Assembly: GCF_900460065.1 (NCBI RefSeq)
Contig: NZ_UAVD01000031.1
Location: 1-64,000, forward strand
DNA length: 64,000 nucleotides
Direction: 5' to 3'
From: Streptomyces griseus
GTDB lineage: Bacteria; Actinomycetota; Actinomycetes; Streptomycetales; Streptomycetaceae
Positions 45,788-57,000 of the stretch are shown one piece after another (within the stretch, counting starts at the first letter, position 1; every line of letters starts with the position of its first letter). The notes beneath the pieces are model-generated. The model was not told where the DNA came from. It searched no databases and saw nothing but the letters and a program-made list of their open reading frames with translations. Both the position numbers and the translations under genes were made by a program.

Positions 45788-46842
45788 GCAAAGGGCGGGG
45801 CGGCGGGGAGCCGTCTTCCGCCGACGACACGGGCATGCGGCGGGGAGCCGCCTCCCGCCGACGACACAGGCGAGCCCCCGGTGGGGTCGCCGCGTGCGCG
45901 CTCACCGGAGTGGCCGGCTTTCGACCCAACGAAAACCGGCCTTCCGGCGTCCGCCGGTCGGTCGCGCCGGAGTGCGCACCCGGTCCGCCGCCCGTCGTGG
46001 CCGCGACGTCAGGGCGACGAGGTGCGTGCGCCCGAGGGGGGCCGGCCCTGTGGCATATCCGGCCTGACGGTGGGATTTCGGCCATGGTCGTGGCCTGCGA
46101 GGGGCCCGCGCCGAGGCCGGCCGGCGGGGTGCCTCCCGACATGGGGCCCGGCGCGCGACATCGCGCGGGAAACCCGTGCCCTGGCGAGGGAACCGCAGCC
46201 CCGGGGGCCGACTGGTTCCCGGTCGAGAGCAAAAAGTCGCCACGCCGCAACTTTTCAGCCATCCTCGACGACTTCGAGCCCGCGGTTGTGGAACCCCGCT
46301 GTTGATGTTGTGGCTGCTCATGCGGGATGGCCATCGATACGCACAGTGGGTTCCGATCACAGGTGGTCAACAAAAGTCGTCTAGATCCCGCCACTCGCAA
46401 AGTGTTGGTCATATTCGTTCCTTATGATGGCCAAGCCTTGCCATGAGGGCTGTCGCCCCTCCCGGCCTCTGGGGTCTCGCACCGGAAGCAGCGCGAGTGA
46501 CCGCAGGTCAGAGGGTGTTCCGACGCCGCGCGGCAAGACGCTTGACGGGGTGCGCTGAGAACCAGACGGTTGGGGGAGTCGTTGTGGTTCGTACGACGGT
46601 GAGTGAACGTTTCACGCCGATCCGCGGCACACGGTGCGCCGGATACCGCCGGCGTGCACCCCGCCCCATGCCCGGGCCGCCCCCGACGCCACACCCTTCC
46701 GGCCCGGCAAAACGGAAGCCTCTCGCGCCGTCCGATCGTCCTCCCCGACTCCACGGGTAAGGCCGGAGCTGCGCGGACATCACCGGTGGGCCCGTTCACG
46801 GGCGCCCCGGGTCGAATCAGAAGAAGAACGGGGGTTCCTCAT
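45788..46842. other. 1-kb intergenic region before the LAL regulator
   Basis: I find no convincing gene on either strand. The first part holds a 30-bp imperfect direct repeat. The centre is GC-rich. From about 46230 to 46450 the GC content drops locally, with AT-containing runs and a good -10-like TATGAT at 46423-46428 but no clear -35. Candidate promoters for the regulator are expected here. Confidence 0.6.
45801..45867. repeat. Tandem 30-bp direct repeat
   Basis: Copies at 45801-45830 and 45838-45867 differ at about two positions and both end in CCGCCGACGACAC. It lies just after the amine oxidase stop. Confidence 0.7.
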
Positions 46843-49704
46843 TTGTTGCGCCACAGGGAATCGGCAGGGTCGAACGACTTTCCTCTGATCGAACGGCAAC
46901 ACCACATCCAGAACCTCGACGACGCCGTTCGCGAGTGTCGGAAGAGCAACGGCGGCCTGCTTCTCGTCGAAGGCAGGTTCGGCACCGGTAAGACCTCCCT
47001 GTTAAGGACAGTCCGAGCGCTGCCGTCCGTCGAAGGCTTCAGCGTCCTGCACGCCCGGGGCAACGAGACCGAGTCCGGATTCTCCTACGGACTGGTGCGA
47101 CAGCTTTTCGAGTACCTGCTCGCCTCCGCGACACCGGAGGAGCGCACCGTCCTCCTGGCGGGACCCGCCGCCATGGCGGCCACCCTCTTCGAACACGCCG
47201 ACGGCGGTGTCCGGGGCGGGGTCGCCGTCGACCGCGAGCACGACCTGCTGCGCGGCCTCTACTGGATGCTCGTCAACCTGTCGCAGCGCCAGCCCGTGCT
47301 CGTACTCGTCGACGACCTCCACTGGGCGGACGAACCCTCCCTCCGGTTCCTCCAGTACATCGAGTGCCGCCTGGGCCAGCACCCCATCCTCTGCGTCGCC
47401 GTCACCGCACTCGTGCACCACGGCAACGCCCCCGAGGCCGAACACTTCATCACCATGCCCAGCATGCCCGCCATCTGCCTCGACGACCTGAGCCGGGACG
47501 GCGTGCGCGACCTGTTCTCCGCCGTGTTCAACCGCGACCCCGATCCCGACGTCGTCCGGATGCTCCACGAGGCCACCGGCGGCAACCCCTTCTTCCTCAG
47601 CGAACTCCTCACCGAGTTCCGGCGCCAGGGCGAGGACACCCCCGGCATCGGCGCAGCCGCCCGCACCGCCCCGCGCACCCTGGCCCGCGCCCTGCCCCGC
47701 TGGGTCGGTCTCGTGCCACCCGAGTACCGCGAGAACGCCCACGTCCTCGCGCGCAGCCTCGCCGTACTCTGCACCAGCGGCGACTTCGCCCAACTGGCCT
47801 CCGCCACCGGCCTCCACCAGGACGAGGTCACCGACGCGGCCAGCGCCCTGATGGACATAGGCCTCCTCGCCCAGGGCACCCCCCTGCGCTTCCGCCACTC
47901 CGTCATGCGCAACGCCGTCTACGCCCATCTCCCCAACACCTTCCGCTTCCGCGCCCACTCCAGCGCCGCCAAGGCCCTCGACCGCGACGGCGCCCCCGCC
48001 GAACACGTGGCCGAGCACCTCCTGCACGCACCGCCCAGCGAGGACCGGCGCGCCGTCGACATCCTCGTCGCGGCCGGCGAGAAGGCACTCGCCAACGGCA
48101 ACCCCTCCGCCGCGGTCGCCGTCCTGCGCCGCGCCATGCAGGAGAAGGCCCCCGACGACATGCTCGCGGACCTCCTCCTCCGGCTCGGCGAGGCCGAACA
48201 CCGGGCACGCGACCCCAAGGCCGTCGAGCACCTCACCCAGGCCATGAGCCTGGCCAAGACGCCGGCCGCCCGCGCCTCCATCGCCTTCAGCCTCAGCGGC
48301 GCCCTCAGCATGGCCATGCGCTTCGGGGACGCCCTCGACCTGCTGCGCAGCGTGCACGCCGAGGTCGAACCCCACGACCGCCAACTCGCCCTGCGACTGC
48401 GCTCCGAACTCATCAAGCTCGCCAGTCTGTCCCCCAACACCAAACCCGCCGCCGAGCAGGACCTCGCCGCGATCATCGGGGCGGACGGCACCGAGAACTC
48501 CACCAGCCTCATCCGTGCCCAACAGGCCCAGGCGGCCCTGCTCAACGGCGAGCCGGCCAAGAAGGTCGCCGACCTGAGCGAGGAGGCCCTGCCCTCCGGC
48601 GCCCTCGTCGCCGAGCCGGACGGCGGCGCCCAGGCCTCCTGGATCGCCGCCTTCTGCCTCCTGTGCTGCGGCCGGCTCACCCAGGCGCTCAGCATCCTCG
48701 ACGAAGCCCTCCAGGAGGCGGAGGCCAAACACCTCCGGCTCGCCGCCGAGGACATCCGGGCCCTGCGCGCCCTGGTCAACATGCGCCGCGGCGCGCTCGG
48801 CGAGGCCGAGGTCGACGCGCTGAGCGCACTCAAGGGCCTGGGCGCCGGATCGGTCCCCGCCCTCGGCCGCCCCCTCGCCGTACTCTCCCTGGTCGGCGTG
48901 CTCCTCCACCGCAATCAGCTCGGCGCCGCGGTGGAGGCGTACGAGCGGTACGGCATCCCCACCCACATACCCCAGTTCTCCATCTTCCTGCCCTTCATGA
49001 TCGCCCGCGGCCAGCTCCGCATCGCCCAGGGGGAGATCGAGTCCGGCATGGGCGAACTACTGCGCACCCACGAGCTGTTGCAGGAGTGGGGAGCCCGATG
49101 CCCCGCCTTCTCCCCGGCGACCGAGGCCGTCCACGCCCTGTGCGCCCTCGGACGGCGGGAGGAGGCCCACGCCCTCGCCGAGAAACAGCTGGAGGTCGCC
49201 CGCGCCTTCGGCAGCGACCGGGAGGTCGCGCTCGCCCTGTGCGCCCGGGCTCGGGCCACCGGCGGGGCGACGCACCTCGAAGACCTCGAACAGGCCGTCG
49301 AACTCTTCAGCGGGACGGCCGACGCCCTCGACGAGTGCGCCGCCCTGATCCAGTACGGCACCGCCCTGCGCATCGCCGGCCAGCCGTCGGCGGCCCGCCG
49401 AAGACTCAGGGCGGCCAGCGACCTCGCCGACGGCATGGGGGCCACCGCACTGAGCAAGCAGGCCCGGCAGGAACTCGCCGTCATGGGGGTACGGGTCCGT
49501 GAATCGGCCCGCACCGGTGTCTCCGGGCTCACCCCCAGGGAGCACCGGGTCTGCCTGCTCGCGGCCGAGGGCAAACGCAACCAGGAGATCGCCCACATGC
49601 TGTTCGTGACCGTCAAGACCGTCGAGTGGCATCTCAGCCAGGTCTACCGGAAGCTGGGCGTCGCCTCACGCATCGAACTCCGCGACGCCCTGGGCCAGAA
49701 CTGA
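46843..49704 (+). CDS. Large LuxR-family (LAL) transcriptional activator, TTA-containing
   Basis: A 953-residue protein from TTG 46843. An AAA/STAND ATPase lies at the N-terminus, with Walker A GRFGTGKTSLL and Walker B VLVLVDDLHWADE. A long TPR-like helical region follows. A C-terminal LuxR helix-turn-helix contains LTPREHRVCLLAAEGKRNQE and VKTVEWHLSQVYRKLGV. Proteins of this build are pathway-specific activators of macrolide and polyene clusters, so it probably drives the PKS genes to the right. The codon at 47002-47004 is TTA, in frame, which in Streptomyces requires the bldA tRNA. An in-frame ATG at 46603 would add 80 low-complexity residues; TTG 46846 is equally possible. Neighbour orientation supports a cluster-edge regulator. 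Confidence 0.93.
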   Translation: MLRHRESAGSNDFPLIERQHHIQNLDDAVRECRKSNGGLLLVEGRFGTGKTSLLRTVRALPSVEGFSVLHARGNETESGFSYGLVRQLFEYLLASATPEERTVLLAGPAAMAATLFEHADGGVRGGVAVDREHDLLRGLYWMLVNLSQRQPVLVLVDDLHWADEPSLRFLQYIECRLGQHPILCVAVTALVHHGNAPEAEHFITMPSMPAICLDDLSRDGVRDLFSAVFNRDPDPDVVRMLHEATGGNPFFLSELLTEFRRQGEDTPGIGAAARTAPRTLARALPRWVGLVPPEYRENAHVLARSLAVLCTSGDFAQLASATGLHQDEVTDAASALMDIGLLAQGTPLRFRHSVMRNAVYAHLPNTFRFRAHSSAAKALDRDGAPAEHVAEHLLHAPPSEDRRAVDILVAAGEKALANGNPSAAVAVLRRAMQEKAPDDMLADLLLRLGEAEHRARDPKAVEHLTQAMSLAKTPAARASIAFSLSGALSMAMRFGDALDLLRSVHAEVEPHDRQLALRLRSELIKLASLSPNTKPAAEQDLAAIIGADGTENSTSLIRAQQAQAALLNGEPAKKVADLSEEALPSGALVAEPDGGAQASWIAAFCLLCCGRLTQALSILDEALQEAEAKHLRLAAEDIRALRALVNMRRGALGEAEVDALSALKGLGAGSVPALGRPLAVLSLVGVLLHRNQLGAAVEAYERYGIPTHIPQFSIFLPFMIARGQLRIAQGEIESGMGELLRTHELLQEWGARCPAFSPATEAVHALCALGRREEAHALAEKQLEVARAFGSDREVALALCARARATGGATHLEDLEQAVELFSGTADALDECAALIQYGTALRIAGQPSAARRRLRAASDLADGMGATALSKQARQELAVMGVRVRESARTGVSGLTPREHRVCLLAAEGKRNQEIAHMLFVTVKTVEWHLSQVYRKLGVASRIELRDALGQN
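47002..47004 (+). other. In-frame TTA leucine codon in the LAL regulator
   Basis: It encodes residue 54 of the TTG-start form, directly after the Walker A lysine-threonine pair. TTA is very rare in streptomycetes and is read by bldA tRNA-Leu(UUA). Confidence 0.85.
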
Positions 49705-49967
49705 TGCGGATGGGACCCGTCTGACCCGGAACGGACCCGGCCGACCCGGAACGCCCGCAAGCGACCGGTATCCGGCCCCGGCACACGCGGCCGTACCGCT
49801 GCCCCGGGGCCGAATACTGGGGGCTGGCTGGGGGCGAACCCGGACCTGCCGCTCCGAACGGCCCACGAGAATCTCAGCGCGGCCACCGCAGACCTGACGG
49901 TGTCGGTGGCCGCGCGAGCGACCGGTCGTGTCGCCTCGCAGGCAATCGAAAGGCACTGGAGAACCCC

Positions 49968-50369
49968 GTGATCGACGAGACTCAGCGCAAGGCCACCGTC
50001 CTGGAGTACTTCGAGCGCGTCAACGCCAAGGACCTCGACGGCGTCGTCAAGCTGTTCGCCACCGACGCCGTCGTGGCCGACCCGGTCGGCGCCCCTCCCG
50101 TCGCCGGTGAGGAGGCCCTCCGCGCCTACTTCCAGCGCGTCCTCCACGAGTTCGACACCCACGACGTCCCCGGTGTGCCCAGCGGGGCCCAGGACGGACA
50201 GAGCGTCGCCCTGCCGCTCAAGGCCACCATCAACAACCCGCAGGACCCCACCGGCGGCGTCCGCCTCGACGTCAACCTCGTCTCGGTCTTCACCATCGGT
50301 GAGGACGGTCTCATCAGCGAGATGCGCGCCTACTGGGGTCTGACCGACATCGCACCCGCCGGCGCCTGA
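49968..50369 (+). CDS. SnoaL/ketosteroid-isomerase-like (NTF2-fold) protein
   Basis: A 133-residue single-domain protein from GTG 49968, with GGAG eight bases upstream. VLEYFERVNAKDLDGVVKLFA and ATDAVVADPVGAPPVAG at the N-terminus, followed by a beta-rich half ending MRAYWGLTDI, fit the NTF2-like fold of SnoaL cyclases, delta-5-3-ketosteroid isomerases and limonene epoxide hydrolases. MonB/SalBIII-type polyether enzymes share this fold. Lying between a polyketide activator and a modular PKS gene, it may tailor the polyketide by isomerisation, cyclisation or epoxide opening. No epoxidase is in the window, so a polyether role is speculative. Confidence 0.88.
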   Translation: MIDETQRKATVLEYFERVNAKDLDGVVKLFATDAVVADPVGAPPVAGEEALRAYFQRVLHEFDTHDVPGVPSGAQDGQSVALPLKATINNPQDPTGGVRLDVNLVSVFTIGEDGLISEMRAYWGLTDIAPAGA

Positions 50370-51006
50370 CAAACCCCTGGGTGCTCACGTGCCCCCAGGG
50401 ATACGCCTGGGGCAGGTGGGACCAACGATGCTGGGGTGGCGGCCAGGGGTGAACCCCGAGGCCAGGCCGCCACTTCTGGCGCAGAATCGATCCGTAGAAC
50501 AGAACAGAACGTCACACTGAGGCCGGAGGCCGAGGACAGAGGGCCGGACACCGGCCGAGACACCCTTGCGGCCGTGGCCCGCCATCGGCCCGGAACCCGA
50601 ACCCACGACACCACGCCCGCCAGGGCCGCCGCACCGTACGCCTGTCGACCCGCCTCACCGGGGGCCGGAAGGGGTCCGGCAGCGGCCGACAGGGCCCGAC
50701 GCGCACCAGCACGGTGCGCACGGCCCCACGTACAGCACCAACCATCGACACCGCACGACTCGGGGGACCACCAGTGAAGGATCATCCGCTCCGGCATGCC
50801 CAACCGTCGCCGCGACCAGGGTCCGTCGCGGGAGCCCGGTCCCGGTAAGAGGACCGCCATCCACCGCATGCCGTGACCTTCCGGCAGCGGACTTTTCACC
50901 GACACCGCGGGTCGCCGTGAGGCCTCCGCGCGCCCTGCCGCCGTGCCGGAGATCTCCCCACCGCCGTGCCGTCCCCGTGCCCCTTCCGCCTGTGGAGTTG
51001 TGTTAC
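50370..51006. other. 637-bp intergenic region upstream of the PKS gene
   Basis: No convincing gene is present. The start of the region holds clustered CCCTGGG/CCCAGG inverted repeats. The remainder is GC-rich without strong promoter boxes that I can recognise. The PKS ribosome-binding site GGAG (50994-50997) lies nine bases before its ATG. Confidence 0.6.
50375..50412. promoter_or_regulatory. Clustered inverted repeats, candidate LAL-regulator operator or weak terminator
   Basis: CCCTGGG (50375-50381) pairs with CCCAGGG (50394-50400), and CCCCAGG (50393-50399) pairs with CCTGGGG (50406-50412). The shared centre allows alternative pairings. It starts five bases after the SnoaL-like stop. Confidence 0.4.
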
Positions 51007-54000
51007 ATGCCCGCCACCTCGCCCAACGAAGAGAAGCTCCGCGACTACCTGAAGCGCGTCACGGCCGATCTCCGGCAGGCCCGGCAGCGTCTGAGCGCGG
51101 CGGAGGCCCGCAACCGCGAGCCCATCGCCATCGTGGGCATGGCCTGCCGCTTCCCCGGCGGCATCGGCTCCCCGGAGGACCTGTGGCGCATGGTCGCCGA
51201 CGGGGCCGAGGGAATCTCCGAGCTGCCCACCGACCGCGGTTGGGACCTCGACGCACTCTTCGACGCCGACCCGCTCCGGGTCGGCACCAGCTACATCCGC
51301 GGGGGCGGTTTCCTGCACGGCGCGGCCGAGTTCGACGCGGGGTTCTTCGGGATCTCGCCGCGTGAGGCGCTGGCGATGGACCCGCAGCAGCGGCTGCTGC
51401 TGGAGACCGCCTGGGAGACCGTGGAGCGCGCCGGCATCGTCCCCGCCGCACTGCGCGGCGAGAACGTCGGCGTCTTCGTCGGCGCGGTCCCGCAGGACTA
51501 CGCCCCCCGCCACGGCGACCCGGCAGCCGAGGACGTGGAGGGCTACCTGGCCGTCGGCAACACCACCAGTGTGATGTCCGGCCGGGTCGCGTACACCCTC
51601 GGCCTGCGCGGCCCCGCCGTGACCGTCGACACCGCGTGCTCGTCGTCGCTGGTCGCCCTGCACCTCGCCGTACAGGCGCTCCGCCAGGGCGAGTGCACCA
51701 TGGCCCTGGCCGGCGGTGTCACGGTGATGGCCGCCCCCAACTGGATCGTCGATCTCAGCCGCCAGCAGGGCCTGGCCCCCGACGGCCGTTGCAAGGCGTT
51801 CGCCGAGGGCGCCGACGGCTTCGGCCCCGCCGAGGGAGTCGGCCTCCTCCTGGTGGAGCGCCTCTCCGACGCACTGCGCAACGGGCACCGGGTGCTGGCG
51901 GTGGTGCGGGGTTCGGCCGTGAACCAGGACGGCGCGTCCAACGGCCTCACCGCCCCCAACGACGAGGCGCAGGAGGACGTCATCGTCCGCGCCCTCGCCA
52001 ACGCCGGCGTCTCCCCCCGCGATGTGGATGCGGTGGAGGCGCACGGTACGGGGACGCGGTTGGGTGATCCGATCGAGGCGCAGGCGTTGTTGGCGACGTA
52101 CGGGCAGGGGCGTGAGGAGGGTGCTGCGCTGCTGTTGGGTTCGTTGAAGTCGAACATCGGTCATGCGCAGGCGGCTGCGGGTGTGGCTGGTGTGATCAAG
52201 ATGGTGATGGCGATGCGGCACGGTGTGTTGCCGCGGACGTTGCATGTGGATGAGCCGTCGTCGCATGTCGACTGGTCCGCGGGTGATGTGTCGTTGCTGA
52301 CGGAGTCCCGGGAGTGGCCGGAGACGGGCCGTCCGCGCCGCGCGGGCGTCTCCTCCTTCGGTATCAGCGGCACCAACGCCCACGTCATTCTCGAACAGGC
52401 CCCCCGCCCGGACGCGCCGGACGAGGCCGAGCCCGGGGCCGTGTCGGAGTCGATGCCGGAGCCGACGCCGGAGTCCGCGTCGGGCACGACCGCCCCCTCC
52501 CCGGCCGTTCCCTGGACGCTGTCCGCCCGCACGGCCGAGGGCTTGCGCGAGCAGGCCGCCCGCCTGCTCGCCCACGTGGAGGAGCACACCGGCACCCGTC
52601 CGGCAGACGTCGGCCACTCGCTCCTCGCCACGCGGTCGCTGTGGGACCACCGCGCCGTGGTCGTCGGCACCGACGACACCTCCCTCCGCACCGCCCTGGC
52701 CGCTGCTGCGGCGGGTGAGCCGGGTGTGGTGTCGGGTGTCGCGGGTGGGGGTGCGCGGCCGGTGTTCGTGTTTCCGGGGCAGGGTGCGCAGTGGTCGCGT
52801 ATGGGGTTGGAACTCGCTGATGCGTTCCCGGTGTTCGATGCGTCGTTGCGGGAGTGTGCTGCGGCTCTTGCGCCGTTCGTGGGGTGGGATCTGCGGGTGG
52901 AGTTGGCGGGTGGTCTGGGCCGGGTGGATGTGGTGCAGCCCGCGTCCTGGGCGGTGATGGTGTCGCTGGCCCGGTTGTGGGAGTCGTTCGGTGTGGTGCC
53001 GGCTGCGGTGGTGGGTCATTCGCAGGGTGAGATAGCCGCGGCCGTCGTCGCCGGTGCGCTCTCCCTGGAGGACGGTGCCCGGATCGTTGCTGAGCGCAGT
53101 CGGGTGATCGGTGAGCGTCTGGCGGGGCGTGGGGGTATGGCGTCGGTCGCGCTGCCCGCCGAGACGGTACGGGAGAGGGTTGCGGGCTTCGGTGACCGCT
53201 TGGCGGTTGCCGCCGTCAACGGCCCTTCGTCGACGGTGGTGTCGGGTGAGCCGGCTGCGTTGGACGAGCTGCTGGCGGCCCTGGAGGGTGAGGAGGTACG
53301 CGTCCGGCGTATCGCGGTCGACTACGCGTCGCATTCCTCGCACGTGGAGTCGATCCGTGAGGAACTCCTCGATGTCCTGGTCCCGATCGTTCCGCGTTCG
53401 GCGACGGTCCCGTTCTATTCGACGGTGACCGGTGGTCTGCTGGACACCGAGCAGCTCGATGCCGCGTACTGGGTGCGGAACCTCCGGCAGACCGTCGAGT
53501 TCGAGGCGACGACGCGGGCGTTGATAGCCGATGGGCTGTCCGCCTTCGTGGAGTGCAGTGCTCACCCGGTTCTGGCTGTGGGTGTGGAGGAGTCCGGTGC
53601 GTCCACGGTGGTCGGGTCCCTGCGCCGTGAGGACGGTGGGGCTCAGCGGTTCGTGACGTCCCTGGCACAGGCCTTCGTCAACGGACTGCCCGTCGATCTG
53701 GCACCCCTCGTCGCTGACGGACGCGCCGTCGACCTGCCCACGTACGCCTTCCAGGGCACGCACTACTGGCTGCGCCCGACGGCCGGCCGAACCGACTTCA
53801 ACGCCGCCGGACTGGGCGCCGCCCACCATCCGCTGCTCGGAGCCGTCGTCAGGCTCGCCGACACCGACGGCGCCCTGTTGACCGGGCGCCTCTCGCTCGC
53901 CGACCACCCGTGGCTCGCCGACCACACCGTCGACGGACACGTCATCCTGCCCGGCGCGGCCTACGTGGAACTCGCGGTGCGCGCGGGCGACGAGGTCGGT

Positions 54001-57000
54001 TGCGGACGGCTCGCCGAGCTCACGCTCCAGGCGCCGCTGGAACTGGTCGACGGCAGGCCCGTCGCCGTCCAGGTCGCCGTGGGCACCGCCGAGGCGGACG
54101 GCAGCCGCCCCCTGACCGTGCACGCCCGCAGGGACGACTCCGGCGACGCCTCGTGGACGTGCCACGCCACCGGCACCCTCGTTCCGGCCGACGCCGCCGA
54201 ACCGTCCTTCGGCCTCACCGCCTGGCCGCCGCCCGGTGCCTCCGCCGTCCCTGTCGACACCTTCTACGACGACGTCACCGCCGCAGGGTACGGATACGGC
54301 CCCGCCTTCCAGGGGCTGCGCGCCGTGTGGACCGCCGGAGACGAGGTGTACGCCGAGGTCACCTCGGTCGCGCCCGAGGAAGCCGAACGATTCCTGCTGC
54401 ACCCGGCGGCCCTCGACGCGGCGCTCCACGCGATCCTCGTCCGGACCGGCGACGCCGGAGACACCGCCGCCCTGCGGCTGCCGTTCTCGTGGAGCGGCGT
54501 CGAGGTGTACGCCACCGGTACGGCCGACCTGCGCGTCCAGCTCACCCGGACCGGCGACGACACCGTGAGCGTGCGCCTCACCGACACCGACGGGACCCCC
54601 GTCGCCCGCGTGGAGTCGCTCGCCCTGCGCGCTCCGGCCACCGACACCCTCGGCACGAAGGGCGCCGCCGACCTCCTGCACGTCGTGTGGGAGCCGATCG
54701 CCGGCCTCCCGGCCCCGACCGACGCGGCCGACATCGTCTTCCTGGACACCGGGGCCCCGGATCTCGACACCGTCGCTACCCCCGACGGCCCGGCTCCCGA
54801 CGTCGTCGCGCTCGCCCTGCCCGACGACGCCACCGACGTGCGCGACCTCGTCGGCTCGGTACTCGCACTGGTCCGTCGTTGGCTCTCCGACGACCGCTGG
54901 AGCACCTCGCGGCTCGCCTTCGTCACCCGCCGCGACTCCCTCGCGCACGCCGCCGTCCGGGGTTTCGTACGGTCCGCGCAGACCGAGCACCCCGGTCGCT
55001 TCCAACTCCTCGAAACCGAGCGGGACTCCGAGCCGTCGCCGGACGCCGTGGCCGCCGCCCTCGCCACCGGCGAACCGCAGCTCGCCCTCGGCCCGACCGG
55101 CGTCAGCACACCTCGCCTCACCCCCGTACCCGCCGACCCCGACACCACCAGCACCCCCATCGACACCGAGGGCACCGTCCTCGTCACCGGCGGCACCGGC
55201 ACCCTCGGCAGCCTCCTCGCCCGGCACCTCGTCACCGCACACGGCGTGCGCCACCTGCTGCTCCTCAGCCGAGGAGGCCCCGACGCCCCCGGCGCACCCG
55301 AACTGGCCGCCGACCTCGCGGCCCACGGAGCCGACGCGCACATCGTCGCCTGCGACGCGGCAGACCGTGACGCCCTCGCCGCAGTCCTCGCCGACATCGA
55401 CCCCGCGCACCCGCTGACCGCCGTCGTCCACACCGCCGGCGCGCTCGCCGACACCGTCGTCACCTCCCTCACCGACGACCACGTCGACCAGGTGCTCCGC
55501 CCCAAGTCCGACGCCGCCCAGCACCTCCACGACCTCACCGCGCACCTCGGCCTCTCCGCCTTCGTGTTCTTCTCCTCCGCCGCCGGCGTCCTCGGCACCG
55601 CCGGCCAGGCCAACTACGCGGCTGCCAACGCCTACCTCGACGCCCTCGCCGTCCGGCGCCGGCAGGACGGCCTGCCCGCCGTCTCCCTGGCCTGGGGCTA
55701 CTGGGAGCAGGCCAGCGGCCTCACCGGCCACCTGGACCGCGGCGACGTGCTGCGCCTCGCCAGGACCGGCGTGGCACCCATGACCACCGCCCAGGGCCTC
55801 GCCCTCTTCGACGCAGGCCTGCGCACCCCGCACCCGGCGGTCATTCCGCTCGTACTGGACCGTGCCGCCCTGCGCGACGCCGCCCGCAGCGAGACTCTGT
55901 CACCGCTCCTGCGCACGTACGCGCCCCGCCCTCGGCGCCGCACCACCACCGCCGGTGCCGCCCGGGGGGCCTCCGCCGTCAGCGACCTCGCGCGTGCCCT
56001 CGTCGGGCTGACGCCCGAGCAGCGGGAGCACACCCTGACGGAACTGGTGCGCGCCCAGGCCGGCGCGGTGCTCGGCCACGACTCGACCGCCGCCGTCGAC
56101 GCCGGGCAGCCGTTCCGTGCCCTCGGCTTCGACTCACTCGCCGCCGTCGAACTGCGCAACCGCCTCAACACGGCGACCGGCCTGCGCCTGCCGGCCACCG
56201 CCGTCTTCGACCACCCGACACCGGACCGCCTCGCCGCCCACATCGGCACCCTGCTCGACGGCGGCCCGGAGGCGCGCACACAGCCGAGTGCCCCAGGTGG
56301 CCCGGGTGCCGCGCGCGCCTCCGCCGTCGACGAGCCGATCGCCATCGTCGGCATGGCATGCCGTCTTCCCGGCGGTGTGGGCTCCCCGGAGGAGCTGTGG
56401 CAGCTCGTCGCCGACGGTGTCGACGCCGTGTCCCCGTTCCCCACCGACCGCGGCTGGGACATGGACGCGCTGCTCGGAGCCACCGACGGGACCGGCGGCA
56501 CCTCCTACGTCCGCGAAGGCGGATTCCTCTACGACGCCGCCGACTTCGACGCGGGGTTCTTCGGGATCTCACCGCGTGAGGCGCTGGCGATGGACCCCCA
56601 GCAGCGGCTGCTGCTGGAGACGTCCTGGGAGGCGCTGGAGCGGGCCGGAATCGACCCCACGTCGCTCAACGGCACCCGTACCGGCGTTTTCACCGGCGTC
56701 ATGTACCACGACTACGCCAGCCGTCTCGACCGCGTCCCGGAGGAGGTCGGCGGCTACCTCGCCACCGGTACCTCCGGCAGCGTCGCCTCGGGCCGGGTCG
56801 CGTACACCCTGGGCCTCGAAGGCCCGGCCGTGACCGTCGACACCGCGTGCTCGTCGTCGCTGGTCGCCCTGCACCTGGCGGCGCAGGCCCTGCGGCAGGG
56901 CGAGTGCACGATGGCCCTCGCCGGCGGCGTCACCGTCCTCTCCAGCCCCAGTGTCTTCTCCGAGTTCAGCCGACAGCAGGGCCTCGCCACCGACGGACGC

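Noticed and set aside
45573..46412. 279-residue minus-strand frame in the gap before the LAL gene
   Set aside because: Arg/Pro-rich, partly antisense to the amine oxidase end, with no ribosome-binding site or family likeness.
50436..50777. Small plus-strand frame upstream of the PKS
   Set aside because: Composition is random for GC-rich DNA and no start site is supported.
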